A stretch of DNA of 64,000 bases from the NCBI RefSeq assembly GCF_003387355.1, contig NZ_QUNH01000004.1, forward strand, positions 1-64,000, in the 5' to 3' direction. The translations under genes and the position numbers were made by a program. Of the stretch, positions 8,930-17,800 are shown piece by piece (position 1 is the stretch's first letter; every line of letters starts with the position of its first letter). A model generated the notes under the pieces. It made no database searches and had not been told where the DNA came from. It saw only the letters and a list, made by a program, of their open reading frames with translations. The stretch is from Winogradskyella sediminis. Its GTDB lineage: Bacteria > Bacteroidota > Bacteroidia > Flavobacteriales > Flavobacteriaceae.

Positions 8930-9838
8930 ATGAAATATTTAGAGACCAAACACGAACGTAATTCTGCAAAAATCACAGCGCTCATAGCTCTGATTCTGCT
9001 ATTGCTATTGTTTGTGGTTGGACCTCAATATATGGATCCACCTGAAGAGTATGGTGTAGCAGTAAATTTTGGAACAACCGATTTTGGAAGCGGTAACAAA
9101 CCACTAAGCGAACCAAAAAAGGCTGTTGAAGATAAGGTTGTTGAAGAAGAGGTGGTAGAAGAAGTGATAGAGGAAGTTTTGCCAGAAGAAACCGAAGTGG
9201 CACCTGCAGAAGAAGCTACTAAAGCTGAAGATGTAATGACCCAAGAAAATACTGAAGCTATTGCAATTAAAAAACAAAAAGAAGCTGAGGCTAAACTAAA
9301 GGCAGCTGAAGCTAAAGCTAAAGCGGAAGCAAAAGCAGCAGCTGAAAAACTAGAACGTGAAAAACGTGAAGCTGAGGAAAAGAAACGAAAAGAAGAAGCC
9401 GAGAAAAAAAAGCAGTTAGATGCCTTAATCGGTGGAGTAAAAAATGCTGACGGTGATACTGATGGCGGTGAAGGACCAGATGACAAAGGTGGTAATAAAG
9501 GACAGCTAGATGGTGATCCTTATGCTACGAGTTATTTTGGTGGTGCAGGACCAGGAAAAGGTGGAGTTGGTTATGGGTTGGGAGGAAGAGGAAGACCTTC
9601 TAAACAAATATATAAGCAAGAGTGTAATGAATATGGCCTTGTAGTCGTTAGAATTGAAGTTAATCAGCAAGGAAAAGTCATAAAAGCAGAACCTGGTATT
9701 AAAGGCACTACAAATAAGCATCCTTGTTTATTAGAACCTGCTAAAAAAATAGCCATGTCTCATAAATGGCCAGCAGATCCAGATGCCCCAGAAAGACAAG
9801 TTGGCTTCGTTAGTATTAACTTTGATGTAGGTCAATAG
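8930..9838 (+). CDS. TonB-type energy transducer
   Basis: A 302-residue protein with a single N-terminal membrane helix (about 18-33), a long Glu/Lys/Ala-rich helical spacer (about 65-165) that should span the periplasm, a Gly-rich linker (about 165-220) and a C-terminal TonB-like domain (about 225-302) with the pattern GLVVVRIEVNQQGKV. It should transmit Ton motor energy to outer-membrane TonB-dependent transporters. The spacer composition is TolA-like, but the C-terminal domain and the exbB/exbD neighbours favour TonB. folC starts 1 bp after its stop. Confidence 0.87.
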   Translation: MKYLETKHERNSAKITALIALILLLLLFVVGPQYMDPPEEYGVAVNFGTTDFGSGNKPLSEPKKAVEDKVVEEEVVEEVIEEVLPEETEVAPAEEATKAEDVMTQENTEAIAIKKQKEAEAKLKAAEAKAKAEAKAAAEKLEREKREAEEKKRKEEAEKKKQLDALIGGVKNADGDTDGGEGPDDKGGNKGQLDGDPYATSYFGGAGPGKGGVGYGLGGRGRPSKQIYKQECNEYGLVVVRIEVNQQGKVIKAEPGIKGTTNKHPCLLEPAKKIAMSHKWPADPDAPERQVGFVSINFDVGQ

Positions 9839-9839
9839 A

Positions 9840-11057
9840 ATGAATTATCAAGATACGGTGAACTGGATGTTTCAGCAACTTCCAATGTATCAAAATAAAG
9901 GTAACTCTGCTTTTAAAAAAGACCTAACCAATACACTTAGTTTAGCGAAACATTTAAATCATCCTGAAGAGTGTTTTAAATCAATTCATGTCGCAGGTAC
10001 CAATGGAAAAGGATCTACCAGTCATATGTTAGCTTCAGTTTTGCAAGAAGCTGGTTATAAGGTTGGATTGTATACGTCTCCACATTTAAAAGATTTTAGA
10101 GAGCGAATTCGTATTAATGGCCAGGTGATAACTAAACCATCCGTAATTGGTTTTATTAAAAGAAATAAAGCGTTTTTAGAAGCAAATAACCTATCGTTCT
10201 TTGAAATGACTGTGGGAATGGCTTTCGATTATTTTGCAAAGCAGAAAGTAGATATAGCAATTATTGAAGTTGGATTAGGTGGTCGTTTAGATTCTACAAA
10301 TATTATAACTCCACAATTGTCTGTAATTACAAATATTGGTTTAGATCACGTACAGATTTTAGGAAACACATTAAAAGATATTGCGGCTGAAAAAGCAGGT
10401 ATCATTAAAAAACATGTACCTGTGGTGATCGGTGAAACTCAGACTGAGACTGCAGATGTTTTTAAAGTTAAGGCAAAAACGATGCTTTCAGAAATATATT
10501 TTGCAGACCAACTTATTAATACCATTTTAGAGACTGATTTAAAAGGAGCTTACCAAAAACATAATCTAAAGACGGTTATACAGTCGGTAAAGGTGTTAAA
10601 TAATTTAGGTTTTAGTATTTCAGAACAACATTTAGAAATAGGACTATTAAACGTTGTTGATAATACGGGTTTACAAGGACGTTGGCAGATTTTAGATAAG
10701 ACACCAATAATTATTTGTGATACTGCGCATAATAAAGAAGGCTTAACTTCTGTGATGACTCAATTAGAAGAGGAAACATTTTACCACCTTCATATGGTAT
10801 TTGGTGTGGTTAGTGATAAGGATTTACAGTCTATAATACCTCTTTTACCAAAGCACGCTACCTATTATTTTTGCCAACCAAATGTACAAAGAGGCCTAGA
10901 TGCAGAAATTTTGAAAAAAACGTTTCAAAATTATGGCCTAATAGGGTCCGTTTATAAAAGTGTTCCATTGGCTTTAAGTGCTGCAAAATCAGTTGCTAAG
11001 GTAAATGATTTAATTTATGTAGGCGGAAGTACTTTTGTGGTTGCAGAAATTATTTGA
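9840..11057 (+). CDS. folC: Bifunctional folylpolyglutamate synthase/dihydrofolate synthase
   Basis: A 405-residue Mur-ligase-fold enzyme that adds glutamate to dihydropteroate or folates with ATP. The P-loop HVAGTNGKGST (residues 50-60) is characteristic of FolC, as are YTSPHLKDFRERI, GLGGRLDSTN and the C-terminal CDTAHNKEG segment. It begins immediately after the tonB stop, so it is very probably cotranscribed with it. The gene ends in AT-rich DNA before the tRNA promoter. Confidence 0.95.
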   Translation: MNYQDTVNWMFQQLPMYQNKGNSAFKKDLTNTLSLAKHLNHPEECFKSIHVAGTNGKGSTSHMLASVLQEAGYKVGLYTSPHLKDFRERIRINGQVITKPSVIGFIKRNKAFLEANNLSFFEMTVGMAFDYFAKQKVDIAIIEVGLGGRLDSTNIITPQLSVITNIGLDHVQILGNTLKDIAAEKAGIIKKHVPVVIGETQTETADVFKVKAKTMLSEIYFADQLINTILETDLKGAYQKHNLKTVIQSVKVLNNLGFSISEQHLEIGLLNVVDNTGLQGRWQILDKTPIIICDTAHNKEGLTSVMTQLEEETFYHLHMVFGVVSDKDLQSIIPLLPKHATYYFCQPNVQRGLDAEILKKTFQNYGLIGSVYKSVPLALSAAKSVAKVNDLIYVGGSTFVVAEII

Positions 11058-11075
11058 TTTTTATTGATAAAATAT

Positions 11076-11105
11076 TTTGAGATATTAAAAACTATAGTAA
11101 CTTTG
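11076..11105 (+). promoter_or_regulatory. Strong promoter of the tRNA-Val pair
   Basis: TTTG (11076-11079), an 18-nt spacer and TAACTTTG (11098-11105) match both halves of the Bacteroidetes sigma-A consensus. The predicted start is near 11109-11110, about 12 nt before the first tRNA. It lies inside the short folC-tRNA gap. Confidence 0.8.
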
Positions 11106-11121
11106 CAGTCCTAATTAAATA

Positions 11122-11196
11122 GGGCGACTAGCTCAGTTGGTTCAGAGCACTTGGTTTACACCCAAGGGGTCAGGGGTTCGAATCCCTTGTCGCCCA
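11122..11196 (+). tRNA. tRNA-Val (anticodon TAC), copy 1
   Basis: A complete 75-nt cloverleaf. The acceptor stem is GGGCGAC/GTCGCCC with discriminator A. The D-arm is GCTC/GAGC. The anticodon stem is CTTGG/CCAAG with loop TTTACAC, giving anticodon TAC at 11157-11159, which reads valine GUA (and GUN by wobble). The T-arm contains TTCGAAT. No CCA is encoded. Confidence 0.96.
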
Positions 11197-11198
11197 CA

Positions 11199-11225
11199 TA
11201 GTTCACAGAAATGTGAGCTATTTTT
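11199..11225 (+). terminator. Hairpin with T-run between the two tRNA genes
   Basis: A 9-bp stem (TAGTTCACA 11199-11207, TGTGAGCTA 11212-11220, one G-T pair) closed by a GAAA loop and followed by five T. By form it is an intrinsic terminator directly after tRNA copy 1. The second tRNA has no clear promoter of its own, so partial readthrough or processing at this site is implied. Confidence 0.7.
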
Positions 11226-11245
11226 ATATGTTACTTCATTTATTA

Positions 11246-11320
11246 GGGCGCGTAGCTCAGTTGGTTCAGAGCACTTGGTTTACACCCAAGGGGTCAGGGG
11301 TTCGAATCCCTTCGCGCCCA
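11246..11320 (+). tRNA. tRNA-Val (anticodon TAC), copy 2
   Basis: A complete 75-nt cloverleaf. It is identical to copy 1 over the 60 nt from position 8 through the T-arm, but has the acceptor stem GGGCGCG/CGCGCCC instead of GGGCGAC/GTCGCCC. The anticodon is TAC. Both substitutions keep the stem paired. Confidence 0.96.
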
Positions 11321-11331
11321 CTTTCACAAAG

Positions 11332-11364
11332 AATCCCGATTTACAAGGTAAATCGGGATTTTTT
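11332..11364 (+). terminator. Intrinsic terminator after the tRNA genes
   Basis: A perfect 12-bp stem (AATCCCGATTTA 11332-11343, TAAATCGGGATT 11349-11360) with a 5-nt loop and a run of six T at its end. It also separates the tRNAs from the convergent murF. Confidence 0.92.
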
Positions 11365-11384
11365 GTTTTTACGATATGATTTAA

Positions 11385-12668
11385 CTAAATTATAATGTCT
11401 AAGATGCGCTCTAAAGCCATACCTCGAGACCCTTTAATGAGTATTGTGGCATTCTTTAATTTAAGAGCTTTCAATATTGGTTTTATATCTTCAAAAGTTT
11501 GAAATTTATGAGTCGAAGCCTTGGTCTCTGTTGTATAGAAGTGTTTACCTATCAGATAAATATTCCCATCAAATTGCGACTCGATAAAGTGAACAATTTC
11601 TTGATGTTCTTTTTCGGTTTCAGTGCCCAATTCAAACATATCACCTAGAAACATATAAGTTTGCTCTGCTTGTAATTGTTTTAAATTTTTAAGAGCAGCA
11701 AACATGCTCGTTGGGTTGGCATTGTAGGCATCGAGAATTATTTTTGTAGAACCTTTTTCAATGATTTCAGACCGATTATTATCTGGTTGATAATTTTCTA
11801 TAGCGTGTTTGATATCAGTTGTACTTACTTTAAAATGCTTCCCAATGGTCACTGCAACGGCTATATTTCCGTAGTTGTAATGGCCAATAAGTTGACTTTC
11901 AATTTTAATATTATCGAATAATAAAGTCACATTAGGATTAGCACTTTTAAAAGACACGACGTAGTCATTTTCTAAATCATTACCAAATGTTATAATTTTA
12001 AAGTAATCCTCAATTTGTTGTACTTGAGTGTTATCATCCTTATTTATGAATGCTGTTTTGTGATTTAGTTTTATAAAATCATACAATTCTGATTTTGCTT
12101 TGATAACACCCTCAACGCTACCGAATCCTTCTAAATGTGCTTTTCCAAAATTAGTGATGAGGCCAAAGTCAGGTTGTGCAATACTGCATAAAAATTCGAT
12201 TTCCTTTTGGTGATTCGCGCCCATTTCTACGATGCCAAAATCCATGTTTTGTGTAAAACTAAGTAGAGTTAAGGGTACACCTATGTGATTGTTTAAGTTG
12301 CCTACAGTTGCTTTTACATTGTAAGTTGTACTTAGAACGGTATTAATAAGTTCTTTTGTGGTTGTTTTACCATTACTACCTGTTAACGCAATAATAGGAA
12401 TGTTAATGACTGTTCTGTGATATTTTGCCAGTTGTTGAAGCGCTGTAAGCACGTCCTCGACATAGAGGCAATGATCATTAATCACTGCGTCTATACAATC
12501 TACTACACAATATTTAGCACCTGCCTTAAAAGCGTTTAAAACAAAAGTGTTGCCATCAAAATTATCTCCTTTAAGAGCAAAATACATACTATCTTCTTGT
12601 AGTCGTCTAGTGTCTGTAGAAAAGCTTGAACACGTTTTAAAATTCTGATAAAGATCCTCTATTTTCAT
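11385..12668 (-). CDS. murF: UDP-N-acetylmuramoyl-tripeptide--D-alanyl-D-alanine ligase
   Basis: A 427-residue cytoplasmic Mur ligase that joins D-Ala-D-Ala to UDP-MurNAc-tripeptide with ATP. The P-loop TGSNGKTTT (about 96-104), the NLNNHIGVPLT segment, the MGANHQKEI motif, NKDD and the DAYNANPTSM motif of the C-terminal domain are all visible. It lies downstream of gldJ on the same strand, but a strong terminator at 12771-12805 separates them. The 160-bp gap holds no recognisable -7 consensus box. Confidence 0.95.
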   Translation of the reverse strand: MKIEDLYQNFKTCSSFSTDTRRLQEDSMYFALKGDNFDGNTFVLNAFKAGAKYCVVDCIDAVINDHCLYVEDVLTALQQLAKYHRTVINIPIIALTGSNGKTTTKELINTVLSTTYNVKATVGNLNNHIGVPLTLLSFTQNMDFGIVEMGANHQKEIEFLCSIAQPDFGLITNFGKAHLEGFGSVEGVIKAKSELYDFIKLNHKTAFINKDDNTQVQQIEDYFKIITFGNDLENDYVVSFKSANPNVTLLFDNIKIESQLIGHYNYGNIAVAVTIGKHFKVSTTDIKHAIENYQPDNNRSEIIEKGSTKIILDAYNANPTSMFAALKNLKQLQAEQTYMFLGDMFELGTETEKEHQEIVHFIESQFDGNIYLIGKHFYTTETKASTHKFQTFEDIKPILKALKLKNATILIKGSRGMALERILDIII

Positions 12669-12770
12669 GTATGGGAGTTTAGTGTTTAAAAGCGGTTAGG
12701 TTTTATAGTTACGAGATGTTGTTAGTATGTGTTGACGTATGGTTAGCACGCTTCCAATATCGGTTTAAAA

Positions 12771-12805
12771 ATAAAAAAAGTCCTGATATATTTATCAGGA
12801 CTTTT
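12771..12805 (-). terminator. Intrinsic terminator of gldJ
   Basis: A 13-bp stem (12776-12788 with 12793-12805) with a 4-nt loop. Read on the minus strand it ends in a T-run and lies 24 bp after the gldJ stop codon. Confidence 0.88.
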
Positions 12806-12828
12806 AAAACTTATTAAGTTACGCTTTT

Positions 12829-14505
12829 TTAATTACGTCTCTTTCCTCCGCTTTCACTTTTAGATCCTACTCTCGAAACAGCACATCTAAAGCCAATATA
12901 ATCGGTTGCCATATCTTGTGGGAAGTAGCGACGTTGTGCTGGGTCAATCCAGTACGCTCTATCTCTCCAAGAACCACCTTTATAAACTCTAACTTCATCG
13001 TTAATTAGTGATGTTCTGCTGTTAGATTGGTCGTATTCTCTTATTAATTTTCCATCGGTAGAATCCATTTCTACTCTATGCTTTGGAGAATTGTACATTT
13101 TACTTGTTGTATTATCTCTTTCAGATTCGTCAAAACTTTCTCTGTAATAACGTGAAGAACGCTTATCTCCATCTCTAAAGTTTCTGTTATCACTTTGGCT
13201 AAAGTTAGTTCTTAAGTATGTTTCTTCTTCATCGATAGGAACTCTAGCAATTTCACCTGGTAAATCTCTGGCAATAATTTTACCATTAGATAGTGTATCG
13301 TACACAATTTCGTCAACAGTTACGATTTTTACTGTACCGTCTTCGTTGATTGCATTTTTAGAGTATACGTTACCTCTATAGTAGTTAAAGTCATTAAATT
13401 CATCATCTACGATAGGTCTGTAAACATCAGCTACCCATTCCGCAACGTTTCCTGCCATATCATATAAACCGTAATCATTTGGCTCATATGTTCTAACCTC
13501 TGCAGTAATATCAGCACCATCATCAGACCAACCTGCGATTCCACCGTAATCACCTTTACCTTGTTTAAAGTTAGCTAACTGATCTCCACGGTTTACGCGC
13601 TTACCAGATCTTGTATATTGACCGTCCCATGGATATTTTTTACGTCCTCTGTAGACGTTGTATTGACGTAACTCACTCATACCTAAAGCGGCATATTCCC
13701 ATTCAGCTTCGGTAGGAAGTCTGTATTTTACTGGGATTAATCCAGATTCTCTATCTGCATAAACATTAATAGGGTTTCCGTCTGCATCTACTTGTTGTCT
13801 ACGTTGTCCACCTTCTAATACTTCAGAATTACCACCATAAGTTTGTGATGGTGCATTAATATAAGTGTCGGTGCTAAATGTACTTTCCGCGCTTACGTCT
13901 GTGTACTGTGCGTCTCTTTTAATATAACCAGCTTCTTGTAAAGATAATTCTGCAACACGGTCAGTTCTCCAATTTGCATATTCTACAGCTTGAATCCAAC
14001 TAACACCAACTACAGGATAATCTGCATAACCAGGATGACGTAAATAGTTTTCTGTCATCATTTCGTTATATCCTAAACGGTTTCTCCAAACTAATGTGTC
14101 TGGAAGTGCTCCTTTATAAATTAATGCATAATTAGGATCATCTGGTGGGTAAACATTTTTTAAGTAATCTAAATAGAACAAATAGTTAACGTTGGTAACT
14201 TCTGTTTCATCCATATAGAATGACTGTATATGCTGTTGTGTTGGAGTATTATTCCAATCGTGCATAGGGTCATCTTGTACTTTTCCCATTGTAAAGGTTC
14301 CGCCTTCAACGAAAGCCGTTCCTGGAGGAGTTTCTTGCTCTTTAAATTGTGTGTTGTACTGAAAACCACCTTTTTTATCGTTGATTTTCCAGCCTGTGGC
14401 ACTATCTACATTGCCAGAATTAGAAGAACGGTTGCAACTTACAATTGAAGCGCAAAGCGTTACTGCTATTAAAAATTTTAGGTTTGAGACATGTTTCATA
14501 TCCAT
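12829..14505 (-). CDS. gldJ: Gliding motility/type IX secretion lipoprotein GldJ
   Basis: A 558-residue outer-membrane-associated lipoprotein needed in Flavobacterium johnsoniae for gliding and for GldK stability in the type IX secretion system. A lipoprotein signal peptide ends at Cys24 (SIVSC). The rest is a formylglycine-generating-enzyme/sulfatase-modifying fold: an N-terminal GTFTMG-type segment, ETEVTNVNY, WIQAVEYANWR, RLPTEAEWEYAA, GNVAEWVADVY and the C-terminal YKGGSWRDRAYW plus IGFRCAV. Long acidic inserts between these blocks distinguish GldJ from GldK. The start may be ATG 14505 or 14499. It is divergent from porU. Confidence 0.93.
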   Translation of the reverse strand: MDMKHVSNLKFLIAVTLCASIVSCNRSSNSGNVDSATGWKINDKKGGFQYNTQFKEQETPPGTAFVEGGTFTMGKVQDDPMHDWNNTPTQQHIQSFYMDETEVTNVNYLFYLDYLKNVYPPDDPNYALIYKGALPDTLVWRNRLGYNEMMTENYLRHPGYADYPVVGVSWIQAVEYANWRTDRVAELSLQEAGYIKRDAQYTDVSAESTFSTDTYINAPSQTYGGNSEVLEGGQRRQQVDADGNPINVYADRESGLIPVKYRLPTEAEWEYAALGMSELRQYNVYRGRKKYPWDGQYTRSGKRVNRGDQLANFKQGKGDYGGIAGWSDDGADITAEVRTYEPNDYGLYDMAGNVAEWVADVYRPIVDDEFNDFNYYRGNVYSKNAINEDGTVKIVTVDEIVYDTLSNGKIIARDLPGEIARVPIDEEETYLRTNFSQSDNRNFRDGDKRSSRYYRESFDESERDNTTSKMYNSPKHRVEMDSTDGKLIREYDQSNSRTSLINDEVRVYKGGSWRDRAYWIDPAQRRYFPQDMATDYIGFRCAVSRVGSKSESGGKRRN

Positions 14506-14831
14506 ACGTTTAAGTAAGCTCGTTTAATTTTAGAGTCGCAATATAACAATTAAAGGTAAACTGACAACTTTTTTTAACGTCTAAATGTAAAAAAGTATGC
14601 ATTTCATCCTTTTTTTTGTACATAACAACGGATATTTTTCAATTTACCGATGTATTTTGCCCTTTAATAACGAGCTTAGAAATGATTTATTGTTGTATTT
14701 TTGAAATAAAAATTGTGTAGTCATAATAACGGTCTTTAATCAACGTTATTCTTTAGGGAAATACAACGGGTAATTTGATGATGCAAATTCGCTTGTAATT
14801 CTAAATTGAGACTAAAAACGAAAATGAATCA
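14506..14831. other. 326-bp divergent intergenic region between gldJ and porU
   Basis: No gene is visible. It holds a perfect plus-strand -7 box TATTTTTG at 14696-14703 (about 125 nt of leader before porU) and a minus-strand near-match TATATTGC (14542 down to 14535) that could serve gldJ. The porU leader also carries an inverted repeat, AATAACG (14725-14731) and CGTTATT (14744-14750). Confidence 0.6.
14696..14703 (+). promoter_or_regulatory. -7 promoter box for porU
   Basis: Perfect TATTTTTG; the -33 element is weak (CTTA at 14675-14678, 17-nt spacing). The long leader contains the 7-bp inverted repeat at 14725-14750, which could be a hairpin or an operator. Confidence 0.45.
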
Positions 14832-17800
14832 ATGAAAAATTGCTACTTATTCTCTTTTCTCTTTTTTACGATACTTTGTTTTGGGCAACAAAAACAATTC
14901 AATATCAACTGGAATGGCACTGCCGTTTTAGAAACGGGTTACAGTAAAATTGAAATTCCTGTTTTTGATGAAAACCATTATGATTATGATGTCAATAGGG
15001 GCTTAACTTATTATACGCAATGGGATAGTAATGGTAGCCAAATTGATGAAAGCTCGGTTGTTGTTACAAATATTTCTTATGAAACGATATCTTCTAGTGA
15101 TTTAAAGGATTTAAATACTAGTCTTATACCACCAGCTCCGAAATACAAGTTGTATAATACCAATGCTAGAGGGAAGTATAGTCATTACTTCGAATTAAGT
15201 CCTATAATAAAAGATCGTGGTGTTTTTAAGAAAATAACAGCCTTTACTATAAACTATAATACACGTTCTAGCCGTTTTACAAACGGAGTAATGGGTGTTA
15301 CAGAAATTACTAATTCAGTTTTAAGTACGGGACAATGGTATCGTTTTTATATTGAAGACTCAGGTATCTTTAAACTTTCTAAGAGTTTTCTAAACGGATT
15401 GGGTATTAATACCAATGCTGTAGATCCGAGAACTATAAAAATTTATGGCAATGGTGGACGAATGTTGCCTCTAGAAAACTCAGAGAATTATCCCTTTGAT
15501 GTTGTAGAAAATGCTGTAAAATTTGTAGGTGAAGCGGATGGTAGTTTTGATAATGCAGATTATATTCTTTTTTATGGAGAAGGTCCAAAAACTTATAGTG
15601 AAGAAAGTAATACCAATTTAAATTTATATACAGATAAGACTTATTATTACGTCAATATTAGTTCGGGTACTGGTAAGCGCATACAAGATATGCCAACAAT
15701 TGATGCTTCTCCAACGATTGAAATAGATACATTTCAAGACTACCAGTTTTACGAAGTTGATGACTATAACCTTGCGAAGTTAGGTAGACGCTGGTTTGGT
15801 GATGATTTTGATATTGAAAACCAAAGATCTTATGAATTTGAATTTCCAAATTTAGTTACAAGTATTCCTGTAGATTTTAGTATTGCTGTAGGTTCGGTTT
15901 CAGAAGTGTTAACAACTATGAAAATATCCATCAATGGTACCGAAGCAACTACTTTAGGTTTGAATGCGATAAATCCAGGTTCTGTATTAGGTACTGACGC
16001 GTCGTTTAATCAACAAATGAATATATCTTCTGATGTTATTACAGTAGATTTTGATTATAATAATAGTGGTAACCCATCTGCAAATGCTTTTTTAGATTAC
16101 ATTAATATTGAAGCGACAAGAAGCTTACGCTACGAAGGAGAGCAACTGGTGTTTAAAAATAAAGAAGTGATTACCACACCAGGAATTGTACAATATAATG
16201 TGGCAAATGCATCGAATGTTCAAGAAATTTGGGATATAACTAATCGCTTTGAGGTGAGTTCGTTTGTTAATTCAGACAACGCCAATACATTATCTTTTAA
16301 AGCACAATCTGGAGAAGAACGAACGTATTTGGCTTTCTCTAATGGAAATGTTTATGTGCCTAAAACAGATTCTAGAACTACCGTTGCCAATCAAGACTTA
16401 AAAGGAACTATTTTTAATAATTCTCAAGGGGAATTTGAAGATATTGATTATATCATTTTAGCACCTTCACAACTCTTAACGCAAGCAGAACGATTAGCTC
16501 AGATTAATAGAGAGCAATATAGCTTAAATGTTAAGGTGGTTGATCTTCAGCTTATTTATAACGAGTTTAGTACAGGTAGCCAAGACATTGCCGCATTGCG
16601 AAATTTCGTAAAGTATGTTTATGACAATGCGAGCACGCCAAGTAAACGTTTAAAATACCTTTGTTTGTTTGGTGATGGATCTTACGATTATAAAGATAGA
16701 ATTAGCAATAATACCAATTTAGTGCCTTCATGGTATACCAATACAAGCTTTAGCCTAACGAGCTCATTTGTTTCAGATGATTTTTACGCCATGTTAGATG
16801 ATAATGAAGGCGGTATGGTAAATGCTATTGATCGTATGGATATCGCTGTAGGAAGAATTTTAGCAGAAGATGTGCAACGTGCTAAAGAAATGGTCGATAA
16901 AATTGAAGCCTATTATTCAGCACAAGCTTTTGGTAGTTGGCGCAACAATATTTTACTTATTTCAGATGATGTTGATGAAGCGTGGGAGCAACGCTTACAA
17001 CAAACTACTGATGATCTAGGAACAACTTTAGTAGAAGAAAAACCATTTTTGAATGTGGTTAAAATTCATTCTGATGCTTTTGAGCAAGAGTCGTCGTCGG
17101 CCGGCAATCGCTATCCTAAAGTTAATGATGCTATAAAAGATGCTATTGAGGTTGGCGCATTAGTCGTTAACTATTTTGGACACGGAGGTGAAGATGGTAT
17201 TGCTAAAGAACGTATTTTCGATAAAATAGATTCACAAGAAGTTAATAATATTTGTAAGTATAATTTGTTTATTACGGTAACTTGTGAATATACTAAATTC
17301 GATGATCCCAACCGAGAAACTGCTGGAGAATATACGTTTTGGAATACCAATGGTGGTTCTATTTCCTTAATAACCACAACGAGACAAATTATTGTATCGG
17401 TAGGTGAATCTCTTAATGAGGTTTTAGATGATTATTTATTTGCTTTTGGGTCTAGTGATTACGTGTCTATGGCAGAAGCATTGCGTTTAACAAAAACAGA
17501 CGGAAATATTTCTGGATCTAGTCAAAAACGATTGGTATTTTTTATTGGAGATCCAGCAATGAAATTAGCCTTTGCGCAACCAGATGTAAAATTAACAAAA
17601 GTCAATGATGTAGATATAGCACAACCTGTCGATGTTCTAGAAGCATTGAGTTATGCCAAACTTTCAGGTGAGGTTGTAGATACAAATGGTAACATCCTAT
17701 CTAATTATAATGGTACATTAACAGCAACTGTATACGATAAAGGAATTGAGCGACAGACCTTGGGTAACGATGGAGTCACAGGAACCGACAGTGAGCTTAT

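Noticed and set aside
9025..9486. A 153-codon Ser/Ala-rich open frame antisense to tonB
   Set aside because: It mirrors the Glu/Lys/Ala-rich spacer of TonB; low-complexity DNA keeps the opposite frame open. It has no domain and no promoter.
11122..11320. tRNA duplication as an integration (attachment) site
   Set aside because: No integrase, no island-like content and no partial tRNA copy are found nearby; both tRNAs are complete.
11137..11395. Two short open frames across the tRNA genes
   Set aside because: They run through tRNA sequence (VYTQG-like repeats) and carry no protein signal.
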